Source: JBICIG01 sp043101605 (GTDB lineage Bacteria > Planctomycetota > Phycisphaerae > Phycisphaerales > UBA1924). From it: a stretch of 25,390 nucleotides of DNA. Location of the stretch: NCBI GenBank assembly GCA_043101605.1, contig JBICIG010000071.1, positions 1 through 25,390 of the forward strand, written 5' to 3'. The notes below the pieces were generated by a model, which had not been told where the DNA came from, ran no database searches, and saw only the letters and a program-made list of their open reading frames with translations. This document shows positions 7,568-17,953 of the stretch, in pieces. A program made the translations under genes and the position numbers. How positions within the stretch are numbered: the stretch's first letter is position 1; every line of letters starts with the position of its first letter.

Positions 7568-8101
7568 TCACCAGCGGCTCTGGAGTTCATCCACAATCGC
7601 GTCGGCGAGTTCCTCGATCGCCCCGAACTCGCCCACATCCCGTCGCTCACCTACCCGGATGTCGGCGATGAAGGTCGAGGTGGCGGACATCCCGCGTCGG
7701 CTCACCAGCGTCTCGCCCGAACGCGCATCGCGCCAGTCGATGTCCACCGTCAGCCGGTACGACAACTCCTGCGCCAGCCCCACGCCCCGCGTCCGGCTGA
7801 GCTGGTTGTACCGCGAGGAAGAAATCGATCCGGTCAGCGTCGTATCGGCCAGGTCCGGCGAGGTCACGCGCCAGCCCGTCCGCGCCTGGATCCGCTTGAT
7901 CACCGCCTCGGTCAGCAGCGCCTCCATCCCGGGCTGCTCCGACAGGTTCTCGAAGATCGGCACCGCGACCGAACGCACCGTCGGGTCGTGTGTGCGTGCG
8001 AACGAGTACCCCTCGGCCGGGTCGCTCGCGCACCCGCCGAGCAGCACCGCCAGCGCCGCGCTCGCCAGCACCCGTCCCCCGATGCGCGCCGCCCGCGTCA
8101 C
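7568..8101 (-). CDS. LptE-like LPS-assembly lipoprotein
   Basis: Exported lipoprotein of 177 residues. A signal peptide (residues 1-23) ends in the lipobox LLGGC with Cys24 as the lipidated residue. The body has the LptE-family start GYSF followed by SVAVPIFENLSEQPGMEALL, EAVIKRIQARTGWRV and repeated beta-strand segments (TTLTGSISSSRYNQL; ELSYRLTVDIDWRDARSG). LptE plugs the LptD barrel that inserts lipopolysaccharide into the outer membrane. The start is a GTG (8101) overlapping the TGA stop of the upstream TPR gene in the arrangement GTGA, so the two are probably translationally coupled. Family assignment is fairly confident from the overall pattern; a generic LptE-superfamily label is the safe one. 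Confidence 0.8.
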   Translation of the reverse strand: MTRAARIGGRVLASAALAVLLGGCASDPAEGYSFARTHDPTVRSVAVPIFENLSEQPGMEALLTEAVIKRIQARTGWRVTSPDLADTTLTGSISSSRYNQLSRTRGVGLAQELSYRLTVDIDWRDARSGETLVSRRGMSATSTFIADIRVGERRDVGEFGAIEELADAIVDELQSRW

Positions 8102-9177
8102 GACCCGCCCCCGTTCTCGGCGGGCGAGCCCGCGGGCCCGGGTGGTAGATCAGGAACCGCCGGTCCCAGCGGCTCGGCCTCGACCGGCTCGTCCCCGGTG
8201 CGAATCTGCCAGTCGCGCTCTTCCAGGATGGTCCGCGCTTCGCGGGCCGCGACCGTGCGAGGGTGCCGCCCTATCAGCCGCTTGAGCATGAGCCTCGCCG
8301 CCGGCTCGTCCCCGCGGCGCAGGTACCACCGCGCCGATTCGAGCATGTGCGCCCCGGCCGACTCGTCGATCCGCGCCTCGAGCGATTCATCGAGCCCAAC
8401 GCGCTGGGCCTCGAACGGGTATCGGTCCTGATATTCCTGGATCAGGAGCGCCGCTTCCTGCAGCCCCGAGGCGTCGTATCGAGGGCCTTTGAACAGCGCG
8501 ATGTTCGCCAGCACGCGACGCTGCAGGGCCTTGGCCCGCTGCTCGCTCCGCGGATAGTTCTCGAGGAACAGGCGGTACGCGTCGCGCGCCATCCGCATGT
8601 CCCGCTGGCGGTAGTAGAAGTCCGCCAGTTCGATCGTCGCCCGCTCGGCCAGGGCGCTGCCCGGCAGCCGCTCGTGGATCCGGATCAGGAGCTCCTGCGC
8701 CAGGTCGCTCGCATCACCCCATCGCACCAGCCCCCACAGCACCCGCCGACGCATCCCGTTCGCGTACGCCATGGCGATCTCGAACTCGCGCTCGTTGGCG
8801 GCGATGTACTCGGGGGTCGACGGGTACTGCGTGATCACCCGCTCGTAATCGAACAGGGCGCTGTACTCATATCCCCGGGCCGTCTTCGCATCGCCCAGCA
8901 GCAGCCATCCCTGCGCCAGGTACGGGTTGTCGGTGTCCTTGTTGCGCTCGATCCACGGCTCGATCCTGTCCTGGGCCGCCCCCGGACGGTCCTCGGCCAG
9001 CAGCTTGCGGACCTCGGCGATCAACGCCGCATCCGTTCCGGGCACGGGCGTCTCGGTCCGCACCCACCCCGAGCCCTCGTCGAGTTCGTAGACCGTCGGC
9101 TGGGCGTGCGCCGTCCCCGCCGCGAGCACCAGCGACCCAAGCCACGCCGACCGAATTCTCCGCGTCCGTGGGATCAT
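8098..9177 (-). CDS. Exported tetratricopeptide (BamD/YbgF-like) protein
   Basis: About 359 residues from the ATG at 9177. A Sec signal peptide (MIPRTRRIRSAWLGSLVLAA to AHA-Q, about residues 1-25) is followed by TPR-like helical hairpins: AALIAEVRKLLAEDRPGAAQ, NPYLAQGWLLLGDAKTARGY with YSALFDYERVITQYPST, AERATIELADFYYRQRDMRM with ARDAYRLFLENYPRSEQ, and MLESARWYLRRGDEPAARLM. The YPxS/E repeat ends and single-domain order resemble BamD and YbgF/CpoB cell-envelope scaffolds. There is no lipobox, unlike classical BamD. The C-terminal 40 residues are Pro/Glu-rich. Start 9177 is preferred over 9300 because the longer form begins inside a terminator hairpin, and because TATCCT lies 7 bases before 9177. 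Coupled to the LptE-like gene, suggesting a role at the outer membrane. Confidence 0.78.
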   Translation of the reverse strand: MIPRTRRIRSAWLGSLVLAAGTAHAQPTVYELDEGSGWVRTETPVPGTDAALIAEVRKLLAEDRPGAAQDRIEPWIERNKDTDNPYLAQGWLLLGDAKTARGYEYSALFDYERVITQYPSTPEYIAANEREFEIAMAYANGMRRRVLWGLVRWGDASDLAQELLIRIHERLPGSALAERATIELADFYYRQRDMRMARDAYRLFLENYPRSEQRAKALQRRVLANIALFKGPRYDASGLQEAALLIQEYQDRYPFEAQRVGLDESLEARIDESAGAHMLESARWYLRRGDEPAARLMLKRLIGRHPRTVAAREARTILEERDWQIRTGDEPVEAEPLGPAVPDLPPGPAGSPAENGGGS

Positions 9178-9184
9178 CTCGCAC

Positions 9185-9190
9185 AGGATA
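9185..9190 (-). promoter_or_regulatory. Putative leaderless -10 box of the TPR gene
   Basis: TATCCT on the minus strand (9190 to 9185) ends 7 bases before the ATG at 9177, with no ribosome-binding site between. No clear -35 box. It supports the shorter start of this gene. Confidence 0.45.
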
Positions 9191-9250
9191 GCGGCGTCGG
9201 GCGGCACCCGAGCCGATCGCTCGGGGACTCCGCGACGCGAGCCCCCGCGA

Positions 9251-9298
9251 CCAGAAAAGCGAACGCATGGACCCTCCTGCGCCAGGGACCATGCGTTC
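9251..9298 (-). terminator. Intrinsic terminator of the PEP-CTERM-like gene
   Basis: GAACGCATGG (9261-9270) pairs perfectly with CCATGCGTTC (9289-9298). Inside it CCCT/AGGG extends the stem around the loop CCTGCGCC. On the minus strand the stem is followed by GCTTTTCT (9260 downward). A second hairpin, GGCCCCG/CGGGGCC (9320-9337), stands between it and the stop codon at 9346. Confidence 0.8.
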
Positions 9299-9345
9299 AT
9301 GGAAGGTGTCGGTTGTCGGGGCCCCGTCGGCGGGGCCGGGTCCGG

Positions 9346-10134
9346 TCAGCGGCGGCGACGCGTCAGCGCCAGCCCGCCCAGCAGCACGATCGCCGAGCCC
9401 GGAGCCGGCACCGCGCTGAAGAGGTACTGCACCTTGAACTCGCTGAACGCATCGGGCAGCGAGGTGTCGCTGATCAGCGGCGAGCCGGTGTCGATCCCGC
9501 CATCGGCGAGCGTCCAGACCGAATCACCCATCGCCCCGAAGTTCGCCGTCACATCGCGGATGATCGGGAAGAACCCGTTCGGGTCGGTGGGGCGGCGCGC
9601 CTGGAGCGTCGACTGAAGGATGTTCAGCCCGTCGAGCCAGGGCCCGAAGTCCACCGCGTCGCCCACGCCGAACTCCCACGCCAGCGCCTGGGCGATCGTG
9701 CCGCCCACCTCGGTGCCGAAGGGGAGCATCGCGCTGTCGTCGGCGGTCCAGAACCGGGCCTCGATCATCCGGTTGTCGCCGGCGGGCATCTCGTTCCACT
9801 CGGCGAAGATCTCGACGCCGCTCGGCGAGGTGCCCAGCGACACCGTCTGCCCGATCATCGCGACGACCGAGCCGCCGGTGGTGTACATGCCAAGATCACC
9901 CGACGCGAGGTTGAACGCGCGCAGCCCCATGGACACGGTCTCCTCGATCGAGACCGAAGGCACGCTGTTCATCTCCGTGCGGATGCCGCGCCAATCCGTC
10001 GCGCTGTCGTCGCTCCCGAGCTGCGACGCGTCGAACGCGCCATCGGGATCAACCGGCTGGGTGGACTGGGCGAACGCAGATCCGGCGCACACGATCAGCG
10101 CCGTTCCGATGAGAGTCACACAACTCGACCTCAT
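9346..10134 (-). CDS. Secreted protein with PEP-CTERM-like sorting tail
   Basis: Exported protein of 262 residues. An N-terminal signal peptide (MRSSCVTLIGTALIVCAGSA to FAQ, about 1-23) and a C-terminal sorting-type tail are clear: VPAPGSAIVLLGGLALTRRRR, that is PAP, a hydrophobic segment and a basic end. Such tails are processed by exosortase/archaeosortase-like enzymes in the PEP-CTERM system, and this variant is common in Phycisphaerae. The body is acidic, rich in Gly, Asp and Thr, with no recognised domain; one cysteine (near the N-terminus, within the signal) is present. The start at 10134 is taken because the signal peptide begins there, with GAGAGGGG about 6 bases ahead; an in-frame start at 10185 only adds a hydrophilic leader. 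A strong terminator follows. The substrate or role is unknown. Confidence 0.82.
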   Translation of the reverse strand: MRSSCVTLIGTALIVCAGSAFAQSTQPVDPDGAFDASQLGSDDSATDWRGIRTEMNSVPSVSIEETVSMGLRAFNLASGDLGMYTTGGSVVAMIGQTVSLGTSPSGVEIFAEWNEMPAGDNRMIEARFWTADDSAMLPFGTEVGGTIAQALAWEFGVGDAVDFGPWLDGLNILQSTLQARRPTDPNGFFPIIRDVTANFGAMGDSVWTLADGGIDTGSPLISDTSLPDAFSEFKVQYLFSAVPAPGSAIVLLGGLALTRRRR

Positions 10135-10542
10135 GACAGACCCCTCTCTCGATGCGGCGATGTCGGGGCGCGGTGATCGCGCCACGGGTCATCGCCCATG
10201 CCGTCCGTTGCGAACAGCCCCCACGAGAGATGGGATTCAACACTCCCAGTACGAACATGCCCGCGCCAGCCGGATTGACCAGCAAACTCAGCCAAATTGT
10301 CTCAGCCTGTGCAATCGCTACCCCCCGCACGACCCGCAACGCCCCGTCGCTGCCACGCTCCCCGCCCCTGACCACCCCGAGCCCGGGCCCACCCCCGATA
10401 AGGGAGCCAGCCGCCCGCCTTCGCTGCGAAGCCGTCTCGATTGGCTTGCGGGCCTGTTTTCGGCTTCGAGCCCGTCCGGCCGGACTGCATACTGAGACGA
10501 GCCCGCGTCCACACCCGGTCCCAACATCGAGGAGGCACGACC
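10135..10542. other. Divergent intergenic region without a gene
   Basis: No convincing ORF. It separates the PEP-CTERM-like gene (minus) from the 70-residue gene (plus). A 6-bp hairpin GGCGCG/CGCGCC is at 10167-10183. A local AT-richer patch at about 10265-10320 could hold the minus-strand promoter but shows no clear hexamer pair. On the plus strand a CATACT box (10488-10493) is a possible -10 for the 70-residue gene. Confidence 0.5.
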
Positions 10543-10755
10543 ATGCTCAAGTTCCACGACGGCCAGTGCGGCATGTGCGCCCACTTCGGCGAGCCCCGCC
10601 CCGCCGACCAACCCAAGCTCGTCCAGATCCGCATCGCGGGCGAAGCGCCCGAGGATCTCGTCGAGCCCTGCGGGCACCCCCAGCACGCCGCCCTCGACCT
10701 CCAGGTGGCCCCAACCAGCACCTGCTCGGGCTTCACCCCCGCCAAAAGCGCCTGA
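10543..10755 (+). CDS. 70-residue Cys/His protein, probable metal binder of unknown function
   Basis: Small protein starting MLKFHDGQCGMCAHFGEPRP. Cysteines and histidines are arranged as C9-x2-C12-x-H14, then C43-x-H45-x2-H48 and C61, a pattern that fits one zinc or iron site. The middle (KLVQIRIAGEAPEDLVEPCG) looks like two strands; no membrane segment or signal. I do not recognise a named family. The start is well supported: GGAGG at 10531-10535, seven bases before the ATG. It has a canonical terminator of its own (10790-10827), so it is probably a single-gene unit and not part of the aconitase transcript. High GC third positions agree with real coding. Confidence 0.8.
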   Translation: MLKFHDGQCGMCAHFGEPRPADQPKLVQIRIAGEAPEDLVEPCGHPQHAALDLQVAPTSTCSGFTPAKSA

Positions 10756-10789
10756 GGACGCCGCTCGGCTGAACACACCAACCGAGAAC

Positions 10790-10827
10790 ACGGGCCGGGG
10801 CTCCCGAAGGGGTCTCGGCCCGTTTTC
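10790..10827 (+). terminator. Intrinsic terminator after the 70-residue gene
   Basis: ACGGGCCG (10790-10797) pairs with CGGCCCGT (10816-10823), followed at once by TTTTC (10823-10827). The loop can form further GC pairs. It is 34 bases past the stop codon. Confidence 0.88.
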
Positions 10828-10851
10828 GTGCGCCGCGCGCCGGGCTAGGAT
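10823..10851 (+). promoter_or_regulatory. Putative aconitase promoter using the terminator T-run
   Basis: A TAGGAT -10 box is at 10846-10851. Seventeen bases upstream is TTTTCG (10823-10828), a weak -35 that overlaps the T-tract of the preceding terminator. This would give an untranslated leader of about 60 bases before the GTG at 10921. Confidence 0.4.
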
Positions 10852-10920
10852 CCTGCGGGCCCTTCATGCCGCTGGCGGGGCGGGTGGACGAGGCCCCGAC
10901 CCCAGCCCATGGAGGACCCC

Positions 10921-13761
<2,841 letters not shown>

Positions 13762-13782
13762 AGGCGGTGAGGAGATCCGCTC

Positions 13783-14316
13783 TTGAGCAGGGAACAGACA
13801 CTTTCTGAGCCTGTGTGGATCCGTCAGTATCAGGACCGGGTCCTCGTGCATTGTCCTCGATGCGACGCGGCCGCACTGGTGACCGGGAACATTCGACTCA
13901 CATGCTCCACTTGTGGATACGTGAGGAACTTTGAGGGTCGAGAATATCCCTTGGTTCCGGGTCCCACCAAGCACTCCCGTTCGCCGAACGACGACCAACT
14001 GCCAATCAGTACAACTCGACATGGGCCGAGATACTTGCCGTACTTCGGCTCGCCGCTGTTGTTGCAGACGCCCTGCTGCGGAGATTCGCTCTGGGCCTAC
14101 AACGAAGAGCACCTGGCGTGGCTGAAGCGGTATGTTTCCGCGGTTCATCGTCCGCGCCCCCGGACGCACGGCGCATGCGAGAATGGCAGCCTGCAAAGCC
14201 GCCTGCCGAAGTGGATGATCTCCGCGAAGAATCGGCCACGGGTTGAGTCGGCGCTCGATGAACTCCAGAGGGTACTGCACGCGTCTCCCTTCGGAATTCG
14301 CGGGGTGCCAAACTGA
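13783..14316 (+). CDS. Zinc-ribbon protein of unknown function
   Basis: A 177-residue cytosolic protein. The N-terminal zinc ribbon is C24-x2-C27 (HCPRCD) and C41-x2-C44 (CSTCGY). The middle PYFGSPLLLQTPCCGDSLWA is followed by YNEEHLAWLKRYV, and near the end comes SLQSRLPKWMISAKNR. I recall this order from an uncharacterised bacterial family often labelled TFIIB-type zinc-ribbon-containing protein; no function is established. The start is a TTG at 13783 with GAGGAG eight bases before it; no better ATG exists. Three lines of the gene that I counted (13801-13980) are 57-60% GC, and synonymous choice is far less GC-biased than in the flanking acnA and GNAT genes, which suggests recent acquisition. 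Confidence 0.78.
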   Translation: MSREQTLSEPVWIRQYQDRVLVHCPRCDAAALVTGNIRLTCSTCGYVRNFEGREYPLVPGPTKHSRSPNDDQLPISTTRHGPRYLPYFGSPLLLQTPCCGDSLWAYNEEHLAWLKRYVSAVHRPRPRTHGACENGSLQSRLPKWMISAKNRPRVESALDELQRVLHASPFGIRGVPN

Positions 14317-14357
14317 GCCATCAACCGCTGCCGACAAGAGGTGGGCGCGTTCTTGCC

Positions 14358-14834
14358 GTGATCAAGGCGCAGATTGCACGCCCGATTCGCCACGCCGTCC
14401 TCCGCCCGGGCCAGCCCGCCGACCGCCTGGTCTATCCCGACGACGACGCCCCGACCACGCTCCACCTCGGCGTGCGAGTGAGCAACGCACTCGTTTCCGT
14501 CGCCAGCTTCTACCGCGAACCCGTCTCCGAACTCGTTCGGGAAGACCTCTGCGGCTGCCCGTCGCTCGCGCCCGGCGTCCGCATCCGGGGCATGGCGACC
14601 CTCGAGCCGCACCGCAACCGCGGCTACGGGCGTGCGCTCGTCGAACACGCCCTCAAACTCCTCGCCGAGCGCGGAGACCAGTTCGACGCCCTCTGGTGCA
14701 ACGCCCGCACCACCGCCTCGGGCTACTACACCAAACTCGGCTTCGCGATCGGCAGCGACGAGTTCGACCTCCCCGACATCGGCCCGCACCTGGTCATGGT
14801 GCGCCCAGTCACCCGTGCGCAAGAGGTCTGCTAG
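14358..14834 (+). CDS. GNAT-family N-acetyltransferase
   Basis: A 158-residue acetyl-CoA-dependent acyltransferase. Motif A is visible as VRIRGMATLEPHRNRGYGRALVEHAL, with the acetyl-CoA pyrophosphate loop R-x-x-G-x-G/A (RNRGYG, about residues 86-91), followed by motif B DALWCNARTTASGYYTKLGF, the Tyr-Tyr pair being typical. The substrate is not predictable. The start is a GTG (14358); no strong ribosome site is adjacent, though AAGAGGTGGG lies about 13 bases ahead. It follows the zinc-ribbon gene by 41 bases and precedes recQ by 42, all co-directional. Composition is high GC again, unlike its upstream neighbour. Confidence 0.85.
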   Translation: MIKAQIARPIRHAVLRPGQPADRLVYPDDDAPTTLHLGVRVSNALVSVASFYREPVSELVREDLCGCPSLAPGVRIRGMATLEPHRNRGYGRALVEHALKLLAERGDQFDALWCNARTTASGYYTKLGFAIGSDEFDLPDIGPHLVMVRPVTRAQEVC

Positions 14835-14859
14835 CCCAACTCGCACGCCTCGCACCCGC

Positions 14860-14865
14860 TATCTT
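14860..14865 (+). promoter_or_regulatory. Possible recQ -10 box
   Basis: TATCTT lies 11 bases before the recQ ATG, which would leave a leader of only about 5 bases. No ribosome-binding site or clear -35 is present. Weaker case than the four genes with a 6-7 base gap. Confidence 0.3.
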
Positions 14866-14876
14866 CGGGCCAGGCC

Positions 14877-16742
14877 ATGCCGTCTCCCCGCCTTGACCAA
14901 TCCGACCCGATCCTCGCCGCCGTCGAGCGCACCTGGGGCTTCAACGCGCTCCGCCCGCTGCAGCACGACGCGATCGCCGCGCCCCTCGCCGGGCGCGACT
15001 CGCTCGTCGTCCTCCCGACCGGCGGGGGCAAGAGCCTCTGCTACCAGGTCCCGCCCCTTGTCTCCAACCGACTCACCCTCGTCGTCAGCCCGCTCATCGC
15101 CCTGATGAAGGACCAGGCCGATGCGCTCGAACTCGTGGGATACCCCGCCGGCGCGCTCCACAGCCAGACCGACGACGCCGAGGCGTCGCGCATCTTCACA
15201 CAAATCGATTCGGGCGAACTCCGGCTGCTGCTCGCCGCCCCCGAACGCGTCCTCCTGCCATCGTTCCTCACGCGCCTGACCAAGCGGGGCCTCGGTGCCA
15301 TCGCGATCGACGAGGCCCACTGCATCAGCCAGTGGGGGCACGACTTCCGCCCCGAGTACCGCCGCCTGCGCGAACTGCGAGAGGTGTTCCCGGGCGTCCC
15401 GTTCCAGGCGCTCACCGCGACCGCGACCCCGCGCGTGCGCGACGACATCTCCGCCCAACTCCGCCTGCGCGATCCCGTCGTGCTCGTCGGCACCTTCGAC
15501 CGCCCGAACCTGACCTACCGGATCGTGCGCAAGAACGATGTCCGCGCCCAGACCGCCGCCGCGATCGCCGAGACCGAAGCCGAGAGCCCGGGCAGCGCCG
15601 CGATCGTCTATTGCCTGAGCCGCAAGGACACCGAGCAGGCCGCCGCGGACCTCCGCAAGCGGGGTTTCGACGCCGAGCCCTACCACGCCGGGCTCGACGC
15701 CCGCACGCGGCACAAGGTCCAGGACCGATTCGCGCGCGAGCGGCTCAACATCGTCTGCGCCACCGTGGCGTTCGGCATGGGCATCGATCGCTCGAATGTC
15801 CGGCTCATCCTCCACACCGCGATGCCCAAGAGCGTCGAGGCCTTCCAGCAGGAAACCGGCCGCGCCGGCCGCGACGGGCTCCCCGCCCGCTGCACGCTCC
15901 TCTACGCCCCCGCCGACGCCGCCCGCTGGACCAACCTGATCCACCAGTCCGCCCAGGAATCCGGCGCGTCCGACGGCATCGTGCGCGCGCAGCTCGACCT
16001 CCTGGACGCGATGCGCCGCCTCTGCACCTCCAACACCTGCCGGCACAAGCTCCTGAGCGAGTACTTCGGACAGCGCTACGAGCAACCCGATTGCGGCGCC
16101 TGCGATGTCTGCCTCGGCTCGGTCGAACCGGTTCCCGACGCGACCACCATCGCCCGCAAGATCCTCTCGGCCGTGGCGCGCACGAACCAGTCATTCGGCA
16201 GCCGACACATCGCCGACCTCGTCCGGGGTCGTTCCACCAAACGCCTCGAGGAGCGCGGGCACGACCAACTCCCCACCTTCGGCGCGCTGGCCCGCCACGC
16301 CCGGGCCGACATCCTCAGCTACATCGATCAACTCGTCGACCAGCGCGTCCTCGCGCTCACCGGCGATCAGTACCCCGTGCTCGCCTTCGGCCCGCACGGG
16401 CTTGCCGTGCTCAAGGGCGAGCGCCCGGTCACGCTGGTGCTGCCCGAGGGTTCCTCGCGCGCGTCGGTCCGCGCGCCCTCGAAGGCCGCCGCCGACCTCG
16501 ATCCGCAGGACCGCGACCTGTTCGAGCGACTGCGCGCCCGCCGACGCGCGATCGCCGAGGAACTGCAGGTCCCGCCCTATGTCGTCTTCTCGGACGCGAC
16601 GCTCCGGGGCCTCGCCGCCGCCCGCCCCGCCTCGCCCGCGCAGATGCTGGAGGTCTCGGGCGTCGGGCCCGCCAAGCTCGAACGCTTCGGCGAGGCGTTC
16701 CTCGCCATCATCGCCGGCGACGAGCCCGCCCGGACGCCCTGA
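14877..16742 (+). CDS. recQ: ATP-dependent DNA helicase RecQ
   Basis: Superfamily 2, 3'-5' DNA helicase of 621 residues for recombination and fork repair. Motifs in order: 0 (FNALRPLQHDAI, 22-33), Walker A LPTGGGKS (46-53), DEAH (145-148) inside IDEAHCISQWGHDFRPEY, the aromatic-rich loop, TATATPRV, then helicase lobe 2 with IVYCLSRKDTE, ATVAFGMGIDRSNVR and QQETGRAGRDG. The zinc-binding subdomain has Cys388, Cys406, Cys409 and Cys412 (DCGACDVC). A winged-helix RQC segment spans about 420-515 and an HRDC domain about 541-615 (RDLFERLRARRRAIAEELQV, SGVGPAKLERFGEAFLAII). Complete, of usual length and domain order for RecQ. Confidence 0.97.
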   Translation: MPSPRLDQSDPILAAVERTWGFNALRPLQHDAIAAPLAGRDSLVVLPTGGGKSLCYQVPPLVSNRLTLVVSPLIALMKDQADALELVGYPAGALHSQTDDAEASRIFTQIDSGELRLLLAAPERVLLPSFLTRLTKRGLGAIAIDEAHCISQWGHDFRPEYRRLRELREVFPGVPFQALTATATPRVRDDISAQLRLRDPVVLVGTFDRPNLTYRIVRKNDVRAQTAAAIAETEAESPGSAAIVYCLSRKDTEQAAADLRKRGFDAEPYHAGLDARTRHKVQDRFARERLNIVCATVAFGMGIDRSNVRLILHTAMPKSVEAFQQETGRAGRDGLPARCTLLYAPADAARWTNLIHQSAQESGASDGIVRAQLDLLDAMRRLCTSNTCRHKLLSEYFGQRYEQPDCGACDVCLGSVEPVPDATTIARKILSAVARTNQSFGSRHIADLVRGRSTKRLEERGHDQLPTFGALARHARADILSYIDQLVDQRVLALTGDQYPVLAFGPHGLAVLKGERPVTLVLPEGSSRASVRAPSKAAADLDPQDRDLFERLRARRRAIAEELQVPPYVVFSDATLRGLAAARPASPAQMLEVSGVGPAKLERFGEAFLAIIAGDEPARTP

Positions 16743-16855
16743 CCCCCGGCCCTCCCGACCCGCAGACGCGCATCCCGCCGCCGGATGCTCATCCATCGGC
16801 GCCTCGGGCACGAATCATCCGGCGTCGCGGGTCGCCGACCCCCTCCAAACCCCTC

Positions 16856-16861
16856 TAAACT
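16856..16861 (+). promoter_or_regulatory. Possible -10 box of the B12-binding gene
   Basis: TAAACT ends 9 bases before the ATG at 16871. Nearly the same decamer occurs twice in tandem (CCCTCCAAAC, 16841-16850; CCCTCTAAAC, 16851-16860). No ribosome site separates it from the ATG, so a leader of 0-3 bases is implied. Confidence 0.35.
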
Positions 16862-16870
16862 GCCTGTTCC

Positions 16871-17953
16871 ATGTCCGCACCCCCCAACGAATTCGCGCAG
16901 GAGATTCTCCGGGGCAGCGCCCACGCGCTCGCGTCCGACGCCGCCCTGCGCATGCTCGAGCGCGACCCGGGCGTGAGCGACCGCTGGGGGCAGCCCGCGT
17001 TCGCCCACTGGGTCGAGAACCTCGAGTCGCGCCTGGCGATCCTCGCGGCTGCCCTGGGTTCGGGCGAGCCCGACGCCCTCCGCCGGAGCGTCGCATGGGC
17101 CCGCGTCGCGTTCCATTCCCGCAACGCGCCCGAGCACGACCTGCGTCTGAGCCTCGAGTGCCTCCGATCCGTGCTCGACGCCGATCTCCCGCCGATGGCA
17201 CGCGACGCCGCGGTCCGCGCCCTCGACGCGTCGCTCGCCGAGTTCGACACCCCCTACACCGAGCCCCCGAGTTTCCTGAGCGTCGAGACTCCCCGCGGCG
17301 CACTGGCCGCCCGCTATCTCGCCACGCTCCTGGAGGGCAATCGGCGCTCGGCGATCAAGCTCATCACCGACGCGACCGCCAACGGGCTCGCTCCCCTCGA
17401 GGCGTACGAGCAGGTCCTCGAGCCCGTGCAGCGGGAACTCGGACGGATGTGGCTCGCCGGCGAGATCCATGTCGGCGAGGAGCATTTCGCGACCGCCACC
17501 ACCCTGCAGGTCATGGCCCAGGTCTACGCGCACGCCGTTGCGTCCATGCCAGAGGGGACCGGCAAGCGCGTCCTCGCCGCGGCGGTGGACGGCAACCTCC
17601 ACGAGATCGGCGTCCGCATGATCGCCGATGTCTTCGAACTCGAGGGCTGGTCCTCGATCTACCTCGGCGCCAGCATCCCCGCGCCCGACCTCGCCCGGAG
17701 CGTCCGAGACTTCAGGGTCGATCTCATCGCCCTCTCGGTCGCCCTGCCCCTTCAACTCGGCTCGGCCAAGGAGACCATCGCGCACCTCCGGGCCGACCCC
17801 GAGCTCGCTTCGATCCCGATCATCCTCGGCGGTGGGGGCTTGCTCGAACTCCCCGACGCCTGGCGTTCCCTCGGGGCCGACGGGTTTGCGCGCACGGCCC
17901 GCGAAGCCGTCGAACTCGGGCGCTCGCTCACCGGCTCGAAGGGATCCGGCTGA
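16871..17953 (+). CDS. Cobalamin-binding protein with CarH-type sensor domain, no DNA-binding domain
   Basis: Protein of 360 residues. The C-terminal part (about 145-350) is a B12-binding module: a four-helix cap (about 150-225) with W194 followed by exactly nine residues and E204-H205, the W-x9-EH signature of the CarH light-sensing family, then a Rossmann-like B12 fold with AAAVDGNLHEIGVRMIADVF, His244 as the expected lower axial ligand. The DxHxxG motif is here NxHxxG. The residue right after the Trp is Leu195, where Thermus CarH has the His that caps cobalt after light. The N-terminal 140 residues are helical and not MerR-like: no HTH is visible. The reading frame ends in TGATG, sharing one base with bioY, so the two are probably co-translated. 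It may sense adenosylcobalamin or light and act through a protein partner (inference). Confidence 0.82.
   Translation: MSAPPNEFAQEILRGSAHALASDAALRMLERDPGVSDRWGQPAFAHWVENLESRLAILAAALGSGEPDALRRSVAWARVAFHSRNAPEHDLRLSLECLRSVLDADLPPMARDAAVRALDASLAEFDTPYTEPPSFLSVETPRGALAARYLATLLEGNRRSAIKLITDATANGLAPLEAYEQVLEPVQRELGRMWLAGEIHVGEEHFATATTLQVMAQVYAHAVASMPEGTGKRVLAAAVDGNLHEIGVRMIADVFELEGWSSIYLGASIPAPDLARSVRDFRVDLIALSVALPLQLGSAKETIAHLRADPELASIPIILGGGGLLELPDAWRSLGADGFARTAREAVELGRSLTGSKGSG

Noticed and set aside
9178..9300. N-terminal extension of the TPR protein starting at 9300
   Set aside because: It begins inside the terminator hairpin of the next gene and has no signal peptide; the start at 9177 gives a clean signal peptide and a promoter box.
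16105..17900. Plus-strand frame of 814 codons overlapping recQ and the B12 gene, ending with the BioY sequence
   Set aside because: Only the last 198 residues (from 17953) are real BioY; the rest is the wrong frame of recQ and the B12 gene.
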